From Gigaspora rosea (lineage: Eukaryota; Glomeromycota; Glomeromycetes; Diversisporales; Gigasporaceae): 64,000 bases of DNA. Position 1 is the first letter of the stretch; every line of letters starts with the position of its first letter. The notes under the pieces are model-generated. The model was not told the origin of the DNA. It did no database searches and was given only the letters and a program-made list of their open reading frames with translations. Both the position numbers and the translations under genes were made by a program. Below are positions 1 to 9,841 of this stretch, piece after piece. Location: contig QKWP01000224.1 in the NCBI GenBank assembly GCA_003550325.1, positions 158,554 to 222,553 on the forward strand, in the 5' to 3' direction.

Positions 1-26
1 ATTTAGGTAAACATGTGCATATATTA

Positions 27-215
27 TGAACCTGAACATGTTCATGAACCTTGAACTGAACCTGAACTGAACTTTTTTTAAGTTCAGGTTCAGGTTCATG
101 TTCAATAATTTTAAGTTCAGGTTCAGTTCAGTATTGAACTTTTAGAGCAGGTTCAGGTTCAGGTTCAGGTTCATTAAACCTGAACCTGAACCTCTATTGA
201 ACTGAACTGAACTTC
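27..215. repeat. Alternating (CCTGAA)n / (TTCAGG)n array
   Basis: Blocks of GAACCTGAAC (about 27-68 and 172-215) alternate with blocks of GTTCAGGTTC (about 77-170). The two orientations are reverse complements, so the block can fold into several hairpins. It may be the end of an element cut by the window edge. No coding potential is seen. Confidence 0.75.
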
Positions 216-307
216 GGAACCCTAGTCTCTTTAGCCGTTCCACAGATCACCGTGCTTTTCTGTAGAACCACGTGCATATCCAGACGGATTTTTTTATAGG
301 GAAAACT

Positions 308-562
308 TATGTGCACAATATGCACATGTCACAATTTTATTTTAGTGAGCACAATTTTTTAAAATATATATGCACATGTGCACATGAAAAAACAGTAGAT
401 AGTGCACAAATATGCACAATTTGTATATAAAACAATAATAGTGCACAATTCTGTGCACAAATATTTGTAATATATCAATATAAATAGAACTGGTTCTATA
501 CTTGATTTTATTGTGATGTGCACAAAAATTTTCCTTATGTTCACGTGTGCACAAAAATTTTT
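308..562. repeat. TGCACA-motif cluster
   Basis: GTGCACAA or TGCACATG occurs about ten times in 250 bases, in both orientations, separated by AT-rich spacers. Reading frames across it have low-complexity composition and are not believable genes. A similar but not identical cluster built on TTGCACAA lies at 19258-19500. Confidence 0.6.
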
Positions 563-639
563 TTCAGATTTTATACACTGACCTGGGCTGTCATATGACA
601 GATTTAAATGAAGCATGGGTTATCTGTTCGGTGAAGAAT

Positions 640-905
640 TGTAATATAAATGTAATAAAGTTAAATTGAATAAAGTGCGCCATTGAGCGTCTCCATAAAG
701 GTAGTTTATAAAAAAAAATTACATAGCAAATATATGTTCCCGCCATCTTGAACTATACCATTAATCATAACATCAGCTTTGCATCATATATAATTAATAA
801 TCAGTTGCGTCAGATTTGCATCATAAAGTGTGACCTACATGCGGCGTCATATGCAAAAATCTTAACTCCTTCCAAAAATGAATAAATGGAAATCATTACT
901 CCTGA
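640..905. mobile_element. LINE 3'-end relic plus conserved downstream block
   Basis: 640-720 carries the motif GAGCGTCTCC followed by an A-rich run. The same motif and run form the 3' ends of the LINE fragments at 12880-12930 and 13390-13460. About 720-895 also resembles 12931-13086, the sequence after the A-run in the first LINE fragment: both share TTTGCATCATAT and a closing stretch of the form CTTCCAAAAATGAAT. The similarity therefore continues past the supposed poly-A tail. Confidence 0.55.
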
Positions 906-2160
906 CAAAAAAGGTTTTTGCGAAAATCAGCATAGGCCACGACCAAAAAGTTGAATCAAACCATCCCTCTCATATTTTCATGTTACAATTTCGTTCATCA
1001 TATGATATTACGGCTATCTCAAAGTAAAAGTACCGTAAATATGTTACACTGCAGCCCATTAACATGTGAAATCATACGCCCAATCAAAAGCAAGATTTTG
1101 CTGACACCATTCTAGTTAATCATACACCGTTATGCAAGCATGACTGCGGGTATTAACAATTAATTGTTTAATCACGACAGTATTGTGCGTCGATTTGTAA
1201 CAAAATTTTTTACGGTAAATCGTGAATCAACCAAATATTGAGAGGTTACAGCGGTTACAGCAGATCAGCATGAATACAGATAATTTACACCTGTTCTGGG
1301 AGCAGATCAGTATAATAATACAGGCTGATTTTTAAAACCTGTACCATACTAATCAGCTATAATTCTATCCTAAATTCGATGCTAATCTTTTGATACACAA
1401 AAATTAATTATATTTCGCATAGCTCACTGCATTTGCCTGACACGTTTCTTGTTAATTTATTAAATTCGAAATTGGCATTTCATTTTGTTAGATATTTGAG
1501 ATAAACTATTCAAATTTAGTATATTTCAAATAAAACAGCTTCATATTAGCACTTGTAGCCAAATTCGTAAATGTAATGAGTAAAGTGATGGCACTTTGTG
1601 CTCATATAGAATCCGGATTCAATAATTGGATATCCAGATTCGGATTTACATCCGGATACACAAAGTAGGATCCGAATTTAATTCGGATGGCCCTTAAAGA
1701 ATAGGATCGAAATACTATTCCGTACTTTGTAAAATATGTAATAGAAAAATAAAATAAGTGCTTACTGTACAGTACAAGTATGTATCCATAGAAATAATAT
1801 AATCATTATTATTATATACTTACAAAACCAGTATAAGTTTAAAGTGTAATTAATTTATATCGACCCATTGAAATAAATATAATAAACAAACGAAATATTA
1901 AAATCATGTTCTTATTTAAAATACATTAAATTTATGATGTAGACAAGTTTACACCGGGTGATGCTAGTATATAAATAATACGCAAATTAAATATTTATTA
2001 TAATTTTATTTTACCCTATATTATCCTATATCAAATCTTGAGTTAACCGGATACCTCAATAATTTAACTGTTTATCAATTTTATAATTCGGGTATCCGGA
2101 TAGCCTAACAGTTAACCGGTTATTGTACCCTAGGGCACGACCACTACCCTAATTTGCCAT
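906..2160. other. AT-rich intergenic sequence with TCCGGAT-rich inverted segments
   Basis: No gene is supported here. Two blocks (about 1605-1705 and 2035-2155) are rich in GGATATCC and TCCGGAT words in both orientations and look like degenerate ends of an inverted-repeat element. The second block resembles the small palindromic element near 61814. Confidence 0.4.
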
Positions 2161-2162
2161 AT

Positions 2163-2230
2163 GGGTCATGGACTAAGAAAACCTCTATTCGGCAACTAAT
2201 GCCGAAGGGTGTTTTCTTAGTCCACGACCC
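2163..2230. repeat. 68-base compound hairpin
   Basis: The outer arms GGGTCATGGACTAAGAAAAC and its near-perfect complement (one difference in 20) enclose an inner 7-bp perfect stem, TTCGGCA / TGCCGAA, with loop ACTAA. The result is a two-storey foldback. It could be a tiny MITE or a structured RNA locus. No reading frame is present. Confidence 0.75.
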
Positions 2231-2965
2231 AAATAGTAATTAACCTACTCGTCGAGTATCTTTTTTAGGCTGATCAAATAGAAAAATTTCTTATTCAATG
2301 TTATTTTGATCATCATCAAACTTCTCAAAATGTAATAATTTCATTTCGCTTTTTAAGTGATATGATAATTGTTGGAAAGTAAAAGACTGATATATAAAAG
2401 GTTGATTTATGTTAGAATTTAATGCGGATAATGGCAATATGGATCATTATTCTTTCTAGATCTTTTTGCTTTATTTTTGTTTATATTTATTATTGAAAAA
2501 TTTTGTTAATAGACAATAATTTCAAGAAAATATACGTATGAATACTTTTTATTACATCAATTACATCATTGATGAATTACCTATTATATACTACTGTACA
2601 TATATTTATACGTATTTAATTAATTACATATATTGATTGTAGTATTGATTACCGGTAATCAAATACTGTTATGATATACCAAAACTACATCTTATAAGTT
2701 TAGGGATAATGATTTACTTTGGCTACGGATATTGCCTACAATGCCCGTGTTTATGCTGAAATAAAATAACAGGTTTATTGCGGTTACGCGTTACAGAGGA
2801 TTTATTTGATTTGCTTTATGAAAAAGGCACACAACTAAATGTATATGAAGATACAAGTAGTCATAATGATATGAGTTATCCTTTATTATTTTATATGTGT
2901 GGATGGCTATCCTATGAGGGCTATCGATTCGGTCGAATATTAAATCTAGTTATACTATAAATATT
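2231..2965. other. AT-rich spacer, no supported gene
   Basis: This is mostly low-complexity AT sequence. A 60-codon frame at 2778-2960 on the plus strand has a fairly mixed composition (for example YPLLFYMCGWLSYEGY). It lacks an ATG at its start, shows no recognised domain and may be chance or an exon fragment. Confidence 0.4.
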
Positions 2966-2969
2966 ATAA

Positions 2970-3275
2970 CGGGTGGCAATCATTTCACCATAGACACCCA
3001 CATTTCACCGACAAATTATTCACCGACAAGTTCATTTTACCGACAATTTATTTCACCGAAGTTCATTTCACCTACAAAGTAATTCTGGTCATTGTCGTTA
3101 GGGTCAGGGTAGAATTAGGATTAAAGTTAGTGTGCTTTATAGAAAAAAACTTGTCAGTGAAATAAGCTTCGGTGAAATGAACTGTCGGTAAAATGAACTT
3201 GGTGAATAATTTGAATAATTTGGCGATGAAATGTGGTTCCTATGAAGTGATTGTCGGTGAAATAATACTGACCCT
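2970..3275. mobile_element. Foldback MITE with long terminal inverted repeats
   Basis: The left arm (about 2970-3080) and right arm (about 3150-3275) are reverse complements over about 100 bases. Both are built from repeated TTCACCGACAA and TTCATTTTACCGAC words. The centre (3095-3135) is a degenerate telomere-like stretch, GTTAGGGTCAGGGTAG. The structure is typical of a non-autonomous foldback element. No transposase is present and no family is assigned. Confidence 0.75.
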
Positions 3276-3645
3276 ATTATAACGATTATCAATGTAGTAT
3301 TTGAATTCATACGGCATTTGGGATTCATACTGTTTTTGACGCAACCATACCGTAACTTGCTATTTGTCTCACCAGATCACAACCTGGTTAGCCCGAAGGT
3401 TTTGGCTGATCATTAGTAAAGACATTTACAGCAACTTTAAAAGAACGTAATCATATTTGTTCATCCGAGATAAACAATTCATTAAAAAAAAAAAAATACA
3501 GAAACGATCAGTAATAAAGTATATAAGGAAAGTCAGGCCATAAATCTCTATGACAAAGCAAAAAAAGGTGAAGATAAAAACATCATATGTAATTATAAGA
3601 ATATAATAATTCTTATCCAGATCAATAACGCTTTACTATATCACC

Positions 3646-4110
3646 ATGAAATATTCTAGTGTATCCTATAATCTTATGGTCTTTATTTTCATCATATTTT
3701 TATTTATTCATGAAGCTCAGTGTAAGCTTTTAATTTTTGACTATTTGTAGAAACATTTGATTTTTATTATCTAATGGCTTCGTCTTTATAAAAAACGTGT
3801 AGCATAGCATATTGGAATAACTACTAACGGCGGTGAATGCACAGGGATCTTTCACTTGTATGTTACAAATTGTAATAGGGAAGTTATATTTGATTGGGGA
3901 TTTAAGAGTTGTGATTTGCACAAATTGAATGCTTTTTGGGACGATGCTCCAGACTTATATTGCGTTCATGCATATCCACAAATACATCCTAAAAGAAATC
4001 GATATTTTCAGGTACAATATGATTATTCGTGCCTTGGTTTGTATGGAGACGAGGAAATCTGGACTTATGAACCTATAGATCTTAATAATTGTTTCGAAAC
4101 TATTTATTAG
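3646..4110 (+). CDS. Small secreted protein, two exons, function unknown
   Basis: Read as join(3646..3721, 3845..4110), this gives a 113-residue protein. Exon 1 starts at an ATG preceded by TCACC and encodes a strongly hydrophobic N-terminus (MVFIFIIFLFIHEAQ), as expected of a signal peptide. The proposed intron is 123 bases, begins GTAAGC, ends CACAG and keeps the frame, with the junction codon coding for W. Exon 2 encodes about 88 residues with several cysteines (TNCNRE, FKSCDL, LYCVHA, YSCLGL, NNCFET) and many aromatic residues. The mature protein would be about 88-90 residues, which fits an apoplastic or effector-like protein. No known domain is recognised. The splice model is inferred from sequence only. 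The alternative is that exon 2 alone is a decayed fragment, but signal peptide, consensus splice sites and phase agreeing by chance is unlikely. Confidence 0.6.
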
Positions 4111-5020
4111 CTATTTATTTTTAGCAAAGTGATTCTATATTATACTGGTCCTCCCCCTGGGCATTGCTTCTTTCTTTTTTATTTATTTTTATATTTCTAT
4201 TTTTATTTTTTTTTACTATCCTTATTATTGTTATATATAAGTCAGCTATTTACGTTAAAATATAAATCAAGTGGGCGTCCGTTAGACTAAACTGACATTT
4301 CATACAAATGTAACGTATATTTTCTATGACCCTTAGGATATATGTCACGTGACCTCTAATAAATAGAAAAATATGAGAAATAAGTTAAATAGGAGCAATA
4401 TATTAAATAAATACCTTTTGGCACATCTAGTGCATCTATTGTGACGAATTATATGTTGTAAATAGTTTTAAATCATGTATACAAATAACGTAATGTGGCT
4501 TACCCATGCAAGAGTGTATATGCTCAAAATATTGCTTACTCAGATTAGAGCGTATACACCCAGAAAAGAATGTACACGCTCAAAAAAGAGCATAAATGCT
4601 CTGGGAAAATAATATGTATATAAGGCCTTCAAATTTCAATAAAGCTAAAATAAGTTCCACATTCCACTTGAAAATAAAAACATAATAATAAAATGATAAA
4701 CTTATTTTTTGAATTCGACTTGTAACTTTAATAAACCTTGTAACTTCATATTAGTTTATTATCACAAATTCTGAGTAATGAGTTTGGTTAATCTTTTAAA
4801 ATAACTCACATGATTCTGACCCTATTCGAACTTTGTATAAATCCTCTGTGTTGTGATTACCCCAATTCCATCAATTTAATTAAATCAATCATACTCCCCA
4901 TATTAGCATCACCAGCATCTGTGTCTTTAATTTATTGTGGTAATTTGGTGATTTATTATTTACCCATACCTTTTATAACTCACACATCTAATTTTATTTA
5001 CCTACCTACTATTCAGGGTT
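4111..5020. other. AT-rich intergenic sequence, possible solo LTR-like piece
   Basis: No gene is supported. Around 4480-4610 a word like AGCGTATACGCTC recurs in varied forms (GAGTGTATATGCTC, GAGCGTATACACCC, AATGTACACGCTC). It is followed by ATATAAGGCC and AATAAAGC, an arrangement reminiscent of an LTR promoter and polyadenylation region. The ends are not defined. Confidence 0.3.
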
Positions 5021-5157
5021 GGAAGTAGAGCCAATGGAGCTCAATGGTTGTGCAAATAGAGCTCAAAAAGCTAGAATCTATTGGCTCCATTCAGAGATCT
5101 ATTGGCTCCATTCATAGCTTTATTGGGTCCATTGAGCTCCATGGCAACTCTGCTACC
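5021..5157. mobile_element. Small palindromic MITE
   Basis: The left arm contains AGCCAATGGAGCTCAATGG. The right arm contains its imperfect complement, CCATTGAGCTCCATGG. Between them TCTATTGGCTCCATTCA occurs twice in tandem. The roughly 137-base unit is all arm and spacer with no coding capacity. Confidence 0.6.
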
Positions 5158-6085
5158 ATCCATCATACCACCCTTTCATATATAGTTGGAGCTTTAAATT
5201 GGCATATTGTCTATATTGTTTTACTACTCTCCCATTAACTGTTACATTTGGTGCCAGTTGTGTGGATTACACATTATCTCATAATGACCCATGGTTTTTC
5301 TTTAACAACCACAGCTGTATTTATCTTAAGTTGATTTTAACCATACCAACCTCTATGGCAGGACACCCAATACTAAAAGCATAAAGACTAGGAAACCTCT
5401 TGCCCAACTCCTATTATTTATTCCTAGTTTGGTATTAAAAGAATAAACCGCAATGACAAGTCTCATGTTTGTACAGGCCAAAAATAGGCTAACAAAAAAG
5501 GAAATCGGCGCTAGTATAAAATAATGCGACATAGAACACAAATAGATAAATAATTCAGGTAGAATCTCGAATAAAACAAGTAAAATCAAGATAAAACTCG
5601 ATACATATATGGCCTTACATTTCCGACAAGGAAATTCAAAATTTTATTATCGTTATAATTAAGCATCGATTTTCATACAGTGCACAAGTGCAGAAACCGC
5701 AGGACTTAACTTGCCAGTAAATTGTTATACTCCGTTCTTGATAAAAAAAATTTATTTTTGAATTACCATGCCTTCTTACATAAATTCGCGAATATTACTA
5801 ATTATAATTAGTCACATAGTTCACGATGATTATTTCGTCCAGGGGTACCGAAAAATCAATTAAATTTTATTACAATTACCGTTAATCATAATTGTTGCAC
5901 AAAAAATAATTGTGATCAATTAAATTGCAATTGCAATTAATTGCAATTAATTGTAATTTTTGCTTAAACTGTAAATTTTGCTACGTATTACTATGATATG
6001 TATTTTGAATTTAAAAAGTTCTACGTACATACATATATTTTAATGTAATTGTAACCTATTGCTAAAACAATCATAGCAAAAACTG
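5158..6085. other. Intergenic sequence, no supported gene
   Basis: Short frames here show no domain. 5885-5965 is a low-complexity run of AATTGCAATTAATTGC words. Otherwise the sequence is AT-rich and unassigned. Confidence 0.4.
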
Positions 6086-6090
6086 GATAC

Positions 6091-6117
6091 TGGGCCCGTC
6101 GTTAAACGACGGGTTTT
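6091..6117. repeat. Perfect 8-bp hairpin followed by T-rich tail
   Basis: CCCGTCGT-TAA-ACGACGGG is a perfect stem with a three-base loop, followed by TTTTGTT. It stands out in AT-rich surroundings. In bacteria it would be called an intrinsic terminator; here a Helitron-type 3' hairpin is one possibility, but no CTRR terminus was found just downstream. Confidence 0.5.
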
Positions 6118-6660
6118 GTTATTAATGCTTTGCAACAACATAAATATTTTCTATTTTTTTTTTAATTCTATTTCTTTTTCATATTAAACTATTGCTACAA
6201 ATTGTCACATTATTAAATAAATTATCTAAGAGTTTGCATCATATTAATTATATTAATTCATATAAAAAGAATATATATATATATGTGTAAAGCTTTCGAA
6301 AGTTCATTTTTAAATTTCTTAATATGGAATGATACAACTTTTTCGCTCGTGAAATCTTTGATCAAATATTAAAAACGTTTATTCATCAAAGGAAAATAAA
6401 TTTCTTTAATGGATCGAAATAAATATAATTAATGTTAACTGCATTAAAAATCTAAGCGATTCACATAACAAAAATTTAGAAATCATAGAATCATAGCAAA
6501 ATTTCAATTAATTGATTAATTGTGGCTACGCCACCAATCAATTAATTGAGTTAGGCCTGATTCGTCAGTCGAAATTAAGAGGAGTGCACGTGAAAATAAG
6601 TTCATAGTAATTGCACTTTATTACTTATTTCAGTATTTAATAAAATGAAACAAATAATTA
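6118..6660. other. AT-rich spacer with one imperfect palindrome
   Basis: Only 6503-6550 is notable: AATTAATTGATTAATTG and its partial complement flank TGGCTACGCCA. No gene is seen. Confidence 0.35.
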
Positions 6661-6669
6661 ATAATCATG

Positions 6670-6900
6670 CTGCGGGTTTTAATGGATCTCCAATAATTAT
6701 GCTGATAAGCAGTGTGAGACCGGAAATATGACCTGCAGCAGGCACGTTTCTGCGTGACCCGGGAAGTCCGAATTTAGGCATACCGGCGGAATTCCTAGAA
6801 TTCCTGGAATTAGTGGAATCCAGGGGGTGTCAGTAATATCACGAATAATAATAATACGGGTGATATCAAGGACACCAGGAGCGGAGTATGAAATACGAAT
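6670..6900. repeat. Dispersed repeat shared with 18430-18580
   Basis: The stretch around GTGACCCGGGAAGTCCG through ACCGGCGGAATTCCT resembles 18430-18500 (GTGACCCGGATATTTCC through ACCGGCTAGATTT). Both copies are followed by GGGTGATATC words. This is moderately GC-rich non-coding sequence, perhaps part of a decayed LTR element. Confidence 0.5.
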
Positions 6901-7473
6901 ACCAGGAGCGGAGTATGAAATACGAAGTGCATGGTTATCTGAAGAGTGAAATGGTGTGAACAAATACGGTTCTTTGATTGGTTATATTTTCACATGACAT
7001 TGTGGAATGCGATGTTCCAAATCTGCATTTTGTATTAAACCTGTTTGATAGACTTTTTTGCGTATGTACGTGCTATTCGTGCATGATTGTCCCTAAGTAT
7101 TTCAAGTTTATGTTTCCTGCATTTGAGTTACTGATTATCGCGGTAAGGGTTGATGTTTAAGGGATTCCGGTATGTGATTACAGTAATAATTTTTTTACGT
7201 GTCCATTGTTTATTATCGTGCTTTCTTGATTTATGTGTTAACATTGTAGCTTGTTTTTACTTGTTTTACTTGGGATTCCGTTTTGATTATCGATTGTGTA
7301 TCGAGACACTTGATATTTACCAGGAACGGAGTGCAACGTATAGTATAGTTATCTGAAGGGTGAATGATGTGAACAAATACGGACCTTTGATTGGTTATAT
7401 TTTCACATGACATTGCATTTTATATTAATCCAGGTTTGATATGGCTTTTGTACGTATGTACATGCTATTCATA

Positions 7474-8706
7474 CAGTAGCCAACAAAAGTAACGCCCAAT
7501 TTGCAGATCATCTCACGTGAGTAAATAAAGGGGCTGTGTTTACCCCATAAATTTTGGGCAAATTTTTTACATATTCTGCTTCTTTATACATCAAAGAAAT
7601 AAGCTCAAAGAACAAAAATTTTTTTTTATGAAAATGCCGCGCAAACAAATGGATGATAAAGAAAAGGGAATGGTCCTTGCTTATATTAGTACTATGAGTG
7701 CTGAGCAGGTTGCCTATAAGCTTGGACGTGCCCCAACAACAATTCGACAGTTCTTAGCGAAGTACCAAAGGACCAAAAAAATTGAAAATTTACCTCAGTC
7801 CGGACGTCCCCCATCCTCAAGAAGCAAGAAAAAACAGCCGTAGTAAAAAAAGTATTAAAAGAAAGGCGGGTGCCGCTTTTCCAAATTGTGAAGGATCTAA
7901 AACTTAATTGCAGTGTTCAAACTGTAGCTAGGACCTTACACGATGCTGGGCTTCGTTCTCACGTGGTGCCTTGAAGTTTTTTGTCACCAGCCAATATAGA
8001 AGGGTGTAAAAAATGGTGTGATCAACACAAAGACAAGGATGTTTACTTTTGGAGGCATGTCATTTTTTCTGATGAAATGAGTGTAGAAGTAGGTGAACAA
8101 TCCTGCCAAGTTCGAGTATGGCATTGTGCAGATGAAAGATACAAACATGAGTATTTGCAGGGTCTCAGTAATGGTGTGGTCGTGTTATGTCGACACCATT
8201 AAAGGACCCATGGTTTTTTTTGATAATTACAAAGGTCCCAAGCAAAAAATTTATAAAGAAATTTATACCAAGGTTCTAAACAACCACCTTATACCATTTG
8301 TATCTCTGCTCATTTGTTACTCAACTCCTATCCAATTTTTCAGCATGATAATGCCCCTGTTCATAAGGTGTCAAATTGGCTTGATTCAAAAAAAATAAAT
8401 TATATGGATTGGCCTTCACGATCCCCTGACCTTAACCCATAGAAAACATTTGGAAGATCATGAAGGACAATATTCAGAACCGTGAAGCGGCCCTAACAGA
8501 AGCATGGTCGAATTTTGATACATCGGTTCTTCATTTAGTTTCATACTCAATGACACGAAGAACTGAGGTTGTCGCAGGTGCAAAGGGTCACTCATCAATG
8601 TATTAAATTCATAATAAAAAAAATTTGATGTATATTCAGCCAAAATTTTATTAATAAAAAATTTCTTTTTTGGGCAAAAATCGGGCGTTACTTTTGTTGG
8701 CTACTG
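7474..8706 (+). mobile_element. Tc1/mariner-type DNA transposon, full-length ends, TA duplication
   Basis: The element is 1233 bases, bounded by terminal inverted repeats that start CAGTAGCCAACAAAAG on the left and end CTTTTGTTGGCTACTG on the right. A TA dinucleotide lies on each side (7472-7473 and 8707-8708). Both ends are about 27 bases and nearly identical. Length, ends and TA target all fit the Tc1/mariner superfamily. It lies in copy 2 of the 0.42-kb duplication, whose copy 1 still shows the uninterrupted site. Confidence 0.9.
7628..8600 (+). pseudogene. Tc1/mariner transposase, decayed
   Basis: The N-terminal 71 codons (7628-7843) encode a helix-turn-helix (SAEQVAYKLGRAPTTIRQF) ending in a GRP-type linker (SGRPPSS). 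The DDE catalytic core is recognisable but lies in different frames: the first aspartate in HVIFSDEMSV (about 8056-8085), the second in QHDNAPVHK (about 8341-8370), and the DLNP...ENIW end near 8430-8455. The frame is lost after the HTH, before the core, inside the core and at the DLNP motif, so at least four disruptions exist and no transposase can be made from this copy. The start ATG at 7628 or 7634 gives MPRKQ, which is plausible for the family. The well-preserved ends suggest it could still be mobilised in trans. Confidence 0.85.
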
Positions 8707-9172
8707 TACATGATTACCCCTTCAAAAAGGACTATTTTAAGTAAGTATTTCAAGTTTATGTTTCGTGCCTTTAATTTACTGTTTATCGCAGTAAGGATTG
8801 ATGTTTAAGGGATTCTATAATATTACGGTATGTGTTCACAGTATTGATTTTTTTATGTGTACATTGTTTATCATCGTGCTTTCTTGATTTATGTGTTTAA
8901 CATTGTAGCTTGTTTTTACTTGTTTTACTCGGGATTCCATTTGGATTATCGATTGTGTATTTAGTCACTTAAGATTTTTTTTTATTTTATATTGGTACCG
9001 AATTTATATTTTTCGAACTTAATTCGTAATTGTATTAATATGGGGGCTTGTTTTTTTATAACGTTTTACTATTAGTACTGTTGATTGGATAGTCGTTTCC
9101 TTGTGCCATGCGTGTTGACCTTTAAGTTACTGTTACGTTTCGTTACTTACGTTTCATTACTGATTCTTTTAT

Positions 9173-9345
9173 TAGGCTGTGCAAAAGTTGATTTTTCGTT
9201 TTGCGTTACAAGGATTTCAAAATTCGGGACGGATGGGCGGATTTTTTTATTTTTATTTTTTTTTATTTTTTTTTTTTTAGTTTACTGCAAATAGAATTAT
9301 GCCCACGTTTAAGGTTAACGAGGTTAATTTTTCGTATGCCAACTT
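9173..9345 (+). mobile_element. Partial MITE, family A (GTTGATTTTTCGTTTTGC arm)
   Basis: It carries GTTGATTTTTCGTTTTGCG, then ATTTCAAAATTCGGGACGG, a T-rich run and a second arm-like segment, TTAAGGTTAACGAGGTTAA. The same order is found in the complete copy at 34698-35086. The right terminal arm is missing. Confidence 0.65.
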
Positions 9346-9840
9346 TGTACCATACACATGTAAACTAAGATGTACATAGTTTATTAATTAGTATTAATAA
9401 ACTGTTAAACATTTCATTTTTTAAAACTTCTAATATGATCTATTAATTCTTCCGTTCCTGGTTTTGCGTGACAGCGTCACGCAGCTACCTTATTATAGTA
9501 ATAACAATAATGATAAGGATAAAGAGAATTCTGATGTGTAAAAATAGAACTCGAATTATTATAAATAAAGGCCTTTTGGCCCTTTGGGAACGACAGTTAA
9601 GACCTGCTTCCCTTACTAATAAAGTACCTAAGTCATAAATATTATAAACCACATTCCTTTATTAACCACTCGCCAAATCTAACACGCCTCTTTCGACCCA
9701 AATTTACCCATTGCCGGTTGTACGAAACCGATCTCGTGATTCATCAATAGACCCATTGAAGTTAGGGTTGTCAGCAGAATAACGTATAAATAAACCTTCT
9801 CTTGTAAAAAAAAAAACTTGTCACAAATTCATTAAGAGGA
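9346..9840. repeat. LTR-like terminus (fossil)
   Basis: 9590-9700 contains AAGACCTGCTTCCC, AATAAAGTACCTAAGTCAT, TTCCTTTATTAACCACTC and AACACGCCTCT, which recur in order at 18680-19145. This looks like the 3' portion of an LTR. No internal coding region is attached. The element is a broken fragment and its full extent is unknown. Confidence 0.45.
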
Positions 9841-9841
9841 A

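Larger units (their letters stand above)
6901..8975. repeat. Tandem duplication of a 0.42-kb unit, copy 2 interrupted by a transposon
   Basis: Copy 1 is 6901-7318. Copy 2 is 7319-7473 plus 8709-8975. Both contain GTGAACAAATACGG, TTTGATTGGTTATATTTTC, TATTTCAAGTTTATGTTTC and CATTGTAGCTTGTTTTTAC in the same order. With the transposon removed the two are nearly equal in length (about 420 bases). A third, more distant piece (CCAGGAACAGAG) is at 17042. Confidence 0.8.

Noticed and set aside
6697-6963. 88-codon minus-strand frame with repeated ISYSAPG
   Set aside because: It is the reverse of a dispersed non-coding repeat with a local direct duplication.
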